Assembly: GCA_027621895.1 (NCBI GenBank)
Contig: JAQCAK010000004.1
Location: 1-20,920 of the forward strand
Direction of reading: 5' to 3'
Origin: Pseudomonadota bacterium
Lineage (GTDB): Bacteria > Pseudomonadota > Gammaproteobacteria > Pseudomonadales > Azotimanducaceae
Length of the DNA stretch: 20,920 bases
Under the pieces are notes generated by a model. It made no database searches and was not told the DNA's origin. It saw only the letters and a list, made by a program, of their open reading frames with translations. Positions 7,061 to 13,457 of this stretch are shown here, in pieces (positions within the stretch are counted from its first letter, which is position 1; each line of letters opens with the position of its first letter). The position numbers and the translations under genes are program-made.

Positions 7061-7366
7061 ATGAGCAAGGAAGTGAAATTTGTAGACGGGCTTAGAGCCT
7101 TCAAGCCTCACGCCAACGCACCGGATTTTGTTAAAGCCGCGCTTGAGATCAATATCAGTGAGCTGCGTGGCTGGCTTGATGCCCAGCAGGGAGACAAGGT
7201 TCGGCTGGACCTGAAGGAGTCCAGGTCCGGGACCTACTACTGCTCTGTGAACAATTTTACGCCTGATCCGGGCAGAGGAAGCGGCAACAGCGCTCCCCGT
7301 GATGCTGCGCCGCCGGATCTCTCAGAGCCACCGCCAGCGGACGACTACGACGACATTCCGTTTTAG
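7061..7366 (+). CDS. Small protein with SSB-type C-terminal acidic tip; function unknown
   Basis: A 101-aa protein I cannot place with certainty. The first 68 residues look compact and folded (FVDGLRAF, then DFVKAALEINISELRGWL, then KVRLDLKESRSGTYYCSVNNF), with alternating strands that could form a small OB-like barrel. Residues 69-93 are Pro/Gly/Asp-rich and probably disordered. The end, ADDYDDIPF (93-101), is almost the same as the tip of bacterial single-stranded DNA-binding protein, which recruits repair and replication proteins such as RecO, RecQ, PriA and Exo I. The overall plan of fold, disordered linker and DDxDDIPF tip copies SSB at about half its length, but I see no normal SSB OB-fold signature. 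The ATG follows only a weak AGAAG. Two palindromes lie upstream. It may be a divergent ssDNA-binding protein or a tip mimic. Confidence 0.7.
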   Translation: MSKEVKFVDGLRAFKPHANAPDFVKAALEINISELRGWLDAQQGDKVRLDLKESRSGTYYCSVNNFTPDPGRGSGNSAPRDAAPPDLSEPPPADDYDDIPF

Positions 7367-7594
7367 CGACGTTCAACGTGCCTGACTCCACGGTTGATTT
7401 GGCAATGGGAGGCACGCAGGCCGGCTGTCAATCCGCCTGGCGCTGTTCAGACTGATCCCACTCTATTGTTGGTTGGCCACGCGTTCCTAATCCTCACCAG
7501 CATCCCATGATTTGTTATGCTGCAAGGCCAGACATATCTGTAGAAACCGAAAGATTGCAGCAACCGTGTGCGATCAGCAAACAGGGAAAATCCA

Positions 7595-8608
7595 ATGCCA
7601 ACAAACAGACGCATACTTTTAAATGAAATCCCCCAGGGAAATCTCAGTGAGGAACATTTCGCCCATGATGAGGTAGAGATTGAAAGCCCGATCGATGGTC
7701 AGGTGCTCGTAAAAACACTGATCCTCTCCCAGGACGCTGCCAATCGTGCCTGGATGCAGGGCGCAACCTATCGAAGCGCGCTTTCAAGCGGACAGGTGAT
7801 GTCCAGTGGCGGTATCGGTCAGGTGGTGGAATCCCGCGATGATCGATTCAAGAAGGGCCAGCTGGTGGCAGGTGACCTGGGCTGGCAGGAATATGCCGTG
7901 CTGCCGGGCAAGCAGATTGCAGCGGTGGTGGACCACCCGGGTCCGATTTCCCATGGTCTTTCGCTGCTGGGCGTGGCAGGGCTGACGGCTTATCACGGCC
8001 TGATCAATGTGCCTGGCATTCACGCCGGCGAAACCCTGCTGGTCTCCGCCGCTGGTGGTTCCGTGGGCTCTCTCGTGGGCCAGATCGGTCGGATCAAGGG
8101 CGCCCGGGTGATCGGTGTTGCCGGTGGGGCAGAGAAATGCCAGTGGGTGATTGATGAACTCGGTTTTGATGCCTGCCTTGATTACAAGGACACGTCGGCG
8201 CCATTACGTGATCAACTCAAGGAGTCTGCGCCGGCAGGCATCGATGTCTATTTTGACAACACGGGCGGCGATATCCTGCAGGCGGCACTGTTCGCCATGA
8301 AAATGAAAGGCCGGGTTTCCTGCTGTGGCGCGGTTTCCATGTACGACGGCAAGCCGAAACCCGGTCCTTTCGGTGTGCCCGGCCTGCTGGTCACAAAGCG
8401 GTTGCGGATGGAGGGCTTTATCGTCTCTGACTATCGGCACTTTGATCAGGATGCGATCCATGACCTGTCAATGTGGGCCAGGCAGGGGGAACTGAAGGTG
8501 GTGGAAGATATTATTGATGGTCTCGAGAACGCCCCCCGGGGCCTGATTGGCCTGCTGGCTGGTGAGAACCGGGGCAAGCGCATGATTCGGGTTGCGGAAC
8601 CGGATTAG
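7595..8608 (+). CDS. NADPH-dependent oxidoreductase, MDR superfamily (LTB4DH / curcumin reductase type)
   Basis: A 337-aa zinc-free medium-chain reductase. The nucleotide-binding loop AAGGSVGSLVGQ is near residue 152, and YFDNTGG, the signature of the leukotriene B4 12-hydroxydehydrogenase/CurA group, follows later. None of the Cys/His zinc ligands of alcohol dehydrogenases is present. Such enzymes reduce the double bond of alpha,beta-unsaturated ketones and aldehydes with NADPH. The frame is open from a GTG at 7568, but ATG at 7595 has AGGGA at 7583-7587, spaced 7 nt, and gives the family's usual N-terminus (NRRILLNEIP), so it is chosen. The gene is preceded by about 228 nt of non-coding DNA and followed 71 nt later by a HAD phosphatase. 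Confidence 0.92.
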   Translation: MPTNRRILLNEIPQGNLSEEHFAHDEVEIESPIDGQVLVKTLILSQDAANRAWMQGATYRSALSSGQVMSSGGIGQVVESRDDRFKKGQLVAGDLGWQEYAVLPGKQIAAVVDHPGPISHGLSLLGVAGLTAYHGLINVPGIHAGETLLVSAAGGSVGSLVGQIGRIKGARVIGVAGGAEKCQWVIDELGFDACLDYKDTSAPLRDQLKESAPAGIDVYFDNTGGDILQAALFAMKMKGRVSCCGAVSMYDGKPKPGPFGVPGLLVTKRLRMEGFIVSDYRHFDQDAIHDLSMWARQGELKVVEDIIDGLENAPRGLIGLLAGENRGKRMIRVAEPD

Positions 8609-8679
8609 CCGGTCGAGATAAGTCTCTTCTCGAAAAGTGGCATGCCTGCCTTGATGTGATACGGGAACTGAACGCAGTC

Positions 8680-9336
8680 ATGGACTGGACCCAAATCGAC
8701 GCGGTGCTGTTTGACTTTGATGGTACGCTGGCGCCTAACCTGGACCTGCCGGGCATGCGCAAGGCGGTCGTCGCGTTCACCCTGGAGTGTGGTGTGCCAC
8801 CAGCGGTTTTCGACGGTCAGTACATTGTAGAGATTATCGACGTCTCAACGGCCTGGCTTCGCGAGCAGTCCGTGCCTTCAGTGCCCGCTGCCGAGTATTC
8901 GGCCCGGGCTCACGGGATCGTTGCCGGGCTGGAACTTGATGCGGCTTCCCGGACGCGGCCCTTCGAGGGCGTCAGATCCTTGCTGCTGAGGCTTGCTGAC
9001 TCGGGTGTCCGAACGGGCGTGGTTACCAGGAACTGTCGCCAGGCGGTGTTGGAAACGTTTCCGGATATTCTTGAGCACGTGGATGCGGTCCATGCCCGGG
9101 GAGACGTGGATTATCTCAAGCCAGATCCTCGCCACCTGCAGGCTGCGCTGTCTGCCCTGGGCTGTGATTCAGCACGTGCCATGATGGTTGGAGATGGCGC
9201 CCTGGATATGGAAGTCGGTAAAGTACTGGGCATGTACTGTGTTGGTGTGCTGAGTGGATCGTCTGATAAAGACCGGTTAACGGCTGCAGGTGCTGATCGG
9301 GTGCTGGACAGTTGTCTTGACCTGGACTTGCCCTGA
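8680..9336 (+). CDS. HAD-superfamily hydrolase, phosphoglycolate phosphatase-like
   Basis: A 218-aa haloacid-dehalogenase-fold phosphatase with all four motifs: DFDGT (Asp12 nucleophile, Asp14 acid/base), Thr116 in VVTRN, Lys147 in LKPDP and the acidic pair Asp172/Asp176 in GDGALDM. The cap between motifs I and II is helical (about 20-95), subfamily I. The substrate is unknown; phosphoglycolate and nucleotide phosphatases share this layout. An in-frame GTG at 8656 would add eight residues with no ribosome site. ATG at 8680 is preferred, although its GGGAA is rather far away (12 nt). It is probably cotranscribed with the upstream reductase. Confidence 0.88.
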   Translation: MDWTQIDAVLFDFDGTLAPNLDLPGMRKAVVAFTLECGVPPAVFDGQYIVEIIDVSTAWLREQSVPSVPAAEYSARAHGIVAGLELDAASRTRPFEGVRSLLLRLADSGVRTGVVTRNCRQAVLETFPDILEHVDAVHARGDVDYLKPDPRHLQAALSALGCDSARAMMVGDGALDMEVGKVLGMYCVGVLSGSSDKDRLTAAGADRVLDSCLDLDLP

Positions 9337-9466
9337 TCTGCCAGAAGGGGTCGCACAGGTTTTGTCCAGATCTGTAACCCCCGGTGTTCAATTAATGTAT
9401 TTCAACCCACGGTGAACAGCGGGTCTCGACGATGACCGCAACGAACTGATGATCAACAGGATGGAA

Positions 9467-9473
9467 AAGGAGG
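9467..9473 (+). promoter_or_regulatory. Strong Shine-Dalgarno deciding a TTG start
   Basis: AAGGAGG is the strongest ribosome-binding match near this gene and lies 5 nt before TTG at 9479. It falls inside the coding frame if the in-frame ATGs at 9449 or 9461 were used, so it argues that translation begins at the TTG. Confidence 0.65.
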
Positions 9474-9478
9474 ATCAC

Positions 9479-10030
9479 TTGCCAGGCGTAACGCTAGACG
9501 TGAATGGGAAAAAACACACCGTTGATGTGCCACAGGACATGCCGCTGCTCTGGGCGCTGCGCGATGTCATGGGGCTGACGGGTACCAAATTTGGTTGTGG
9601 CATTGGCCAGTGTGGTGCCTGCACTGTGCATGTGAACGGTCAGCCAATGCGAAGCTGTGTCATACCGGCAAGTGCGGTTGCGGGGCAGAAAATCACCACG
9701 ATCGAGGGACTGGCTTCCAATGGAGAGCTGCATCCCCTGCAGCAGGTGTGGATTGAGCAGGATGTGGCGCAGTGCGGTTACTGCCAGACCGGGCAGATCA
9801 TGTCGGCAGCTGCGCTGCTGAATCGCAACGCCACGCCTTCAGATGCGGATATTGACGCGGCCATGTCAGGCAACTACTGCCGGTGCGGCACTTACATCCG
9901 GATCCGCGAGGCGATTCACACCGCAGCCCAGCGAACCGGCGCGGGTTTTTACAATGCAGCGCCCGCGGCCCATAAAGCGCCCGCGGCCGATGAAGCAGCC
10001 GCGGCTGAGCAAGCGGAGCACCAGGTATGA
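9479..10030 (+). CDS. Molybdenum hydroxylase small subunit, two [2Fe-2S] clusters (IorA type)
   Basis: A 183-aa electron-transfer subunit of the xanthine oxidase family. The N-terminal plant-ferredoxin-type cluster uses Cys40, Cys45, Cys48 and Cys60. The second, C-terminal cluster uses Cys99, Cys102, Cys134 and Cys136 (CGYCQTGQ and CRCG). All eight ligands are present. The first residues after the TTG match the usual start of IorA-like proteins, whereas ATG at 9449 or 9461 would add a stretch with an internal ribosome site. The family normally ends near residue 155; here a 25-residue Ala/Pro/charged tail follows, made by a short tandem repeat. There is no signal peptide, so export would be by hitch-hiking with the Tat-exported large subunit. 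Its stop overlaps the start of the next gene (ATGA). Confidence 0.92.
   Translation: MPGVTLDVNGKKHTVDVPQDMPLLWALRDVMGLTGTKFGCGIGQCGACTVHVNGQPMRSCVIPASAVAGQKITTIEGLASNGELHPLQQVWIEQDVAQCGYCQTGQIMSAAALLNRNATPSDADIDAAMSGNYCRCGTYIRIREAIHTAAQRTGAGFYNAAPAAHKAPAADEAAAAEQAEHQV
9959..10012 (+). repeat. Three tandem 18-bp coding repeats
   Basis: Three adjacent imperfect 18-bp units start at 9959, 9977 and 9995, each built on a GC(G/A)(C/G)CCGCGGC core. In frame they encode APAAHK, APAADE and AAAAEQ at the C-terminal tail of the [2Fe-2S] subunit. The first two units differ at only three positions. This is a coding minisatellite, likely free to vary in copy number between strains. Confidence 0.75.
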
Positions 10031-12273
10031 GCGGCGTGAACCTTGAAGATGTACTGCAGGCCCTGAGACAGCAGTCCGGCGGCATTTCACGCCGGGGTTT
10101 TCTTAAGCTCACCGGTGTGGCAGGCGGTGGCCTGCTGCTGGCTGCCAGGATGCCGGCATTGGCCGAGGAAGGGCCGAGCCTGGTAGGTTCCGTTGAATTG
10201 AATGCCTTTGTCAGCATCGCCGAGGACGGCACCATTACGATCTATTCCGCGACGCCGGAGATGGGGCAGGGCATCAAGACTTCCCTGCCAATGATCGTTG
10301 CTGAGGAAATGGGTGCCAGCTGGGATGACGTCAGGGTATTGCAGACAGAAGAGGTCAACACCGAAATCTACGGCGAACAGTGGACCGGTGGTTCCTACAC
10401 GCTGAATCGGGAATGGAACATCATGCGCCGCCTGGGCGCCTCGGCCCGGGAGATGTTCCTGGCGGCCGGCGCTATCGCCATGGAGCTGCCCCGCAGCGAA
10501 CTGAAAGCGGAAGACAGCCGCGTTTACCATATTCACAGTGACGCCTCGCGTTCCTTTGCGGAACTGGCTGCACTGGCTTACCGACAACCTGTGCCGGATC
10601 CTGACACACTGGTCTTCAAGGGGCGCCAGGAATACCGAATTATCGGCACTGCCAAAAGCCAGGTTGACTCAAACCAGATTGTGACGGGCACAGCAGACTT
10701 CGGCATCGATACCCGGGTAGACGGCATGTTGTACGGGGTATACGAGAAATGTCCCGCGGTCTATGGCCGGGTTGTGTCTGCCAACATTGATGAAGTCAAA
10801 CGTGAGCCCGGTATTGTTGATGCCTGGATCATCAAGGGGAATGACAATCCCCGTGAACTGCTGGATGGCGTCGGTATCGTGGGCACCAGCACCTGGGCGG
10901 TATTCCAGGCCCGTAATAAACTGGTGATCGAGTGGGATGAGTCCAGCGCATCAAAAGACAGCTGGACAGACTTCAAGCAGTTTGCAGAATCCCTGGAAGC
11001 CCGGGTTGGTTCCGAAGTGCTGGTGTCCCGGGGTGATGTTGATGCGGTTCTCAAGGATGACCGGCACAGGATCGTCGAAAGTTTCTATGAGTTCCCTTAC
11101 GTCTCGCATCTTTGTCTTGAGCCGATGAACTGTACGGCGCACTTCAAACCCGGTGTAAATGGCGCTAAAGATCACCTGGAGGTCTGGTTGCCAACACAGA
11201 TGGGTCCGCGTTTTCAGGCCATGGCAAAAGATCGTTACGGGCTTGAAGCTGACCAGGTCACTATCCACATCAAGCGGATGGGGGGGAGCTTTGGCCGCCG
11301 AACGAGCAACGAATATGCCTGCGAGGCGATTGAGCTTTCCATGCGCGCAGGGCGTCCGGTCAAGGTGACCTGGTCCCGGGAAGACAATATGAAGTACGAC
11401 TTCTTCCGCGCCGGAGGGTTCCAGCAGATTCGTGCTGCGCTGGACGAGTCGGGCAAGGTTGCTGGCTGGGAAGAGCACGCGATTGGTGTGGAGCAGGACG
11501 GCAAGCAGGCGATAGGCTCGGGATTTCGCACCGGTGCTTTTCCGCTTGCCAGTTTTCCGGTGGTTCGGGGCTCGCACACCCTGGTTCCGAAAAAGACATT
11601 GCTGGGGCCATGGCGAGCACCCTGGTCCAATACGCACGCATTTGTGACCCAGGGCTTTATCCATGAACTGGCGGTGGCAGCTGGCCGTGATCACCTTGAG
11701 CTGTTGCTGGAGATGCTCGGTGAACCGCGCTGGCTTGAGGAAGGCAATATCCGTGCAATGAATACCGGGCGCGCTGCGGATGTCATTCGCCTCGCGGCCG
11801 AAAAAGCAGGCTGGGGTCGTGAAATGCCCCCGGGATCAGGCCTTGGGCTGTCCTTCTATTTCTGCCATGCGGCCCATGTGGCCGAGGTGGCAGAGGTCAG
11901 TGTCGATACCAACAGGAAGCTCACCCTGCACAGGGTAACCGCGGCAGTAGACGTGGGGCCGATCGTCAATATGAGTGGTGCGCTCTCACAGGTACAGGGT
12001 GCCATCATCGATGGATACAGCACCATGGTGGGTCAGAAGATTACCATGGAGAACGGGCGTATCCAGCAGACCAACATGGATCAGTATCCAGTGCTGCGGA
12101 TACCGGCCGCGCCTGCTGTTGACGTCCATTTTATCCAGAGCGACAACGAGCCCACGGGCCTCGGTGAGCCCGCGCTGCCACCGCTGGCACCGGCCGTGGC
12201 GAACGCCATTTATGCGGCCACTGGAGAGCGGGTGCGCAAGATGCCGTTATCTGAGCTCGGGTTTACCGTGTGA
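10027..12273 (+). CDS. Molybdopterin-binding large subunit of a periplasmic molybdenum hydroxylase (IorB type), Tat-exported
   Basis: A 748-aa catalytic subunit of the xanthine oxidase family, of isoquinoline 1-oxidoreductase/aldehyde dehydrogenase type. It starts with a Tat signal: SRRGFLK at 21-27, a hydrophobic stretch and a likely cleavage after ALA near 46. Family blocks include EMGQGIKTSLPMIVAEEMG (78-96), the cofactor loop MGGSFGRR, PWRAPWSNTHAFV, and near the end GLGEPALPP, where Glu714 is the expected active-site base. It hydroxylates an aldehyde or N-heterocycle, passing electrons to the small subunit. No FAD subunit, cytochrome c or XdhC/CoxI-type maturation gene is adjacent. The ATGA overlap with the small-subunit gene implies coupled translation. 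The substrate cannot be read from sequence. Confidence 0.93.
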   Translation: MSGVNLEDVLQALRQQSGGISRRGFLKLTGVAGGGLLLAARMPALAEEGPSLVGSVELNAFVSIAEDGTITIYSATPEMGQGIKTSLPMIVAEEMGASWDDVRVLQTEEVNTEIYGEQWTGGSYTLNREWNIMRRLGASAREMFLAAGAIAMELPRSELKAEDSRVYHIHSDASRSFAELAALAYRQPVPDPDTLVFKGRQEYRIIGTAKSQVDSNQIVTGTADFGIDTRVDGMLYGVYEKCPAVYGRVVSANIDEVKREPGIVDAWIIKGNDNPRELLDGVGIVGTSTWAVFQARNKLVIEWDESSASKDSWTDFKQFAESLEARVGSEVLVSRGDVDAVLKDDRHRIVESFYEFPYVSHLCLEPMNCTAHFKPGVNGAKDHLEVWLPTQMGPRFQAMAKDRYGLEADQVTIHIKRMGGSFGRRTSNEYACEAIELSMRAGRPVKVTWSREDNMKYDFFRAGGFQQIRAALDESGKVAGWEEHAIGVEQDGKQAIGSGFRTGAFPLASFPVVRGSHTLVPKKTLLGPWRAPWSNTHAFVTQGFIHELAVAAGRDHLELLLEMLGEPRWLEEGNIRAMNTGRAADVIRLAAEKAGWGREMPPGSGLGLSFYFCHAAHVAEVAEVSVDTNRKLTLHRVTAAVDVGPIVNMSGALSQVQGAIIDGYSTMVGQKITMENGRIQQTNMDQYPVLRIPAAPAVDVHFIQSDNEPTGLGEPALPPLAPAVANAIYAATGERVRKMPLSELGFTV

Positions 12274-12351
12274 GTCCATGAACTGCGTCCCGGGTCGCCG
12301 TTCAACCTGGGTTACAATGGCGGCCCGGTTCACCCAGAGAGAGAAATCAGC

Positions 12352-12804
12352 TTGGAATCCTATGCATCCATGGTGCTCGGTGGCGCCGATCGAAATGTTG
12401 AGCGGCTGGGTGTTTTCATCGCCTGGCTCATCAACAATCAGCTGTTTGCATCCGGTATGGAGCAGGAGCATGGCCAGCTGATGACAAGGGTCAGAATCCA
12501 GGACCTGACAGGTGCAGACTTTTTTTCCACCGCGCTGCTCGGCGAATTGCGACCAGCCCAATTGACGGAAACCGGGCGGCGGTTTACCGACCAGTATCTG
12601 GTGTCCGGCCAGTTTGATCGCGACTATGGCGCTTTGGACTTCAGCGGGGACGATGAGTGGCTTCGATATGCGGTGCTAGCGCCGATTATCACCCGTGAAT
12701 TTCGGCAGTTCAGCCAGCCACGGGACGACGGTCCTGTCAGGAAACTTGCCAGGGTGCTGCAGTTTCCCGGCAGACAGCATCGAGATAAACACACATCCGG
12801 ATAA
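12352..12804 (+). CDS. Conserved-looking hypothetical protein, 150 aa
   Basis: I do not recognise a family. The product looks soluble and mostly helical, with several regular helices (for example ADRNVERLGVFIAWLINNQL and WLRYAVLAPIITREFRQF), a polar middle and a basic C-terminus ending near PGRQHRDKHTSG. No signal peptide or metal-binding motif is seen. The longest frame starts at TTG 12352, preceded at about 8 nt by the purine-rich AGAGAGAGA; ATG at 12370 is the alternative but has no ribosome site. It lies 78 nt after the molybdenum hydroxylase large-subunit gene and could be its third cistron, though nothing in it suggests a maturation factor. It converges on ydbL. Confidence 0.65.
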   Translation: MESYASMVLGGADRNVERLGVFIAWLINNQLFASGMEQEHGQLMTRVRIQDLTGADFFSTALLGELRPAQLTETGRRFTDQYLVSGQFDRDYGALDFSGDDEWLRYAVLAPIITREFRQFSQPRDDGPVRKLARVLQFPGRQHRDKHTSG

Positions 12805-12849
12805 TCCGCCATGGCTGAAGTGGCGTTGAGGAATCTGTCTCCCAGTAGA

Positions 12850-13191
12850 TTACTTCCTCTGCCAGGCGCCGCCGGCGATCCGGATATAGCCACCCGGCTC
12901 GGTCTTCTGGATCGCCTTTTTCCCCGCCAGTTGCTCCACGGCGCTCACTTCGATGTTGTTGCTGTCAGCGATCCGTTCGTACTCTTCCCGTCTTTTCCCA
13001 TTGATCTCATTGATCAGCGTCCTGACTTCCCGTGAAGGAGCCGTGTCAACTGCAGCGAGGTAGCCGCTGCTGTCCTCGCCCACGAGACCCTGCGCCTTGG
13101 CGCTGTCCAGCGATAGCTCAGCGAAGACCTGCATTGAGCAGGCCAACGCGATGGCAAGCAGTGCCGGTTTCAACAGATGGCTCAATCTCAT
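12850..13191 (-). CDS. ydbL: YdbL family periplasmic protein (DUF1318)
   Basis: A 113-aa protein with a Sec signal peptide (KPALLAIALACSMQVFA, cleavage near residue 25) and a mature part in which AKAQGLVGE, GYLAAV, INGKRREEYERIA and PGGYIR match the YdbL family. ATG at 13191 is chosen over an in-frame TTG at 13197 because the AGGGAG upstream is 8 nt from the ATG but only 2 nt from the TTG. In E. coli, YdbL is reported to help the YdbH-YnbE intermembrane phospholipid-transport pair as a periplasmic chaperone-like factor. It is last in the operon, 12 nt after ynbE. Confidence 0.9.
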   Translation of the reverse strand: MRLSHLLKPALLAIALACSMQVFAELSLDSAKAQGLVGEDSSGYLAAVDTAPSREVRTLINEINGKRREEYERIADSNNIEVSAVEQLAGKKAIQKTEPGGYIRIAGGAWQRK

Positions 13192-13203
13192 GTCCAATAC
13201 TCC

Positions 13204-13422
13204 CTAAAACAGTTCGCTGTTTTCGCTGAACAGGTCATCCAGCTGCTTGTCGACTTTGACGAGAATCTCATGCTTGATGTTCACATTCAGGTTGATTGTG
13301 ATGGGCTCGTCCGAGGCAATTTTGACCGTGGGTGTGCAGGCTGCCGTGGCCAGTAATACTGACACCAGCACTGCGGAAAGCACATGTTTTGGTCCCTGCA
13401 AAAATCCGTCTGTTCTGATCAC
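13204..13422 (-). CDS. ynbE: YnbE family outer-membrane lipoprotein
   Basis: A 72-aa protein with a lipobox ending Thr-Ala-Ala-Cys29, followed by a 44-residue mature part (CTPTVKI, EPITINLNVNIKHEI, LDDLFSENSELF) that closely matches E. coli YnbE. The lipoprotein is thought to sit in the outer membrane and join YdbH by beta-strand stacking to form a lipid-transport bridge. The start is uncertain. GTG at 13422 has AGAGG spaced 7 nt and is preferred. A GTG at 13461 overlaps the ydbH stop (GTGA) and would add 13 residues; a TTG at 13401 would give the shortest n-region (QGPKHV), closest to E. coli. The residue at -3 of the lipobox is Thr, slightly unusual. Confidence 0.88.
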   Translation of the reverse strand: MIRTDGFLQGPKHVLSAVLVSVLLATAACTPTVKIASDEPITINLNVNIKHEILVKVDKQLDDLFSENSELF

Positions 13423-13457
13423 TTCGGTACCTCTCGGTTCTGACGCCAATATGGCGC

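Noticed and set aside
7369..7379. Palindrome ACGTT-C-AACGT right after the SSB-tailed gene
   Set aside because: The arms are only 5 bp, no T-run follows, and no promoter can be placed beside it, so neither a terminator nor an operator call is justified.
9959..10012. Short regular repeats considered as a CRISPR array
   Set aside because: The units are adjacent without spacers, stay in frame and encode a hexapeptide tail, so they are a coding tandem repeat.
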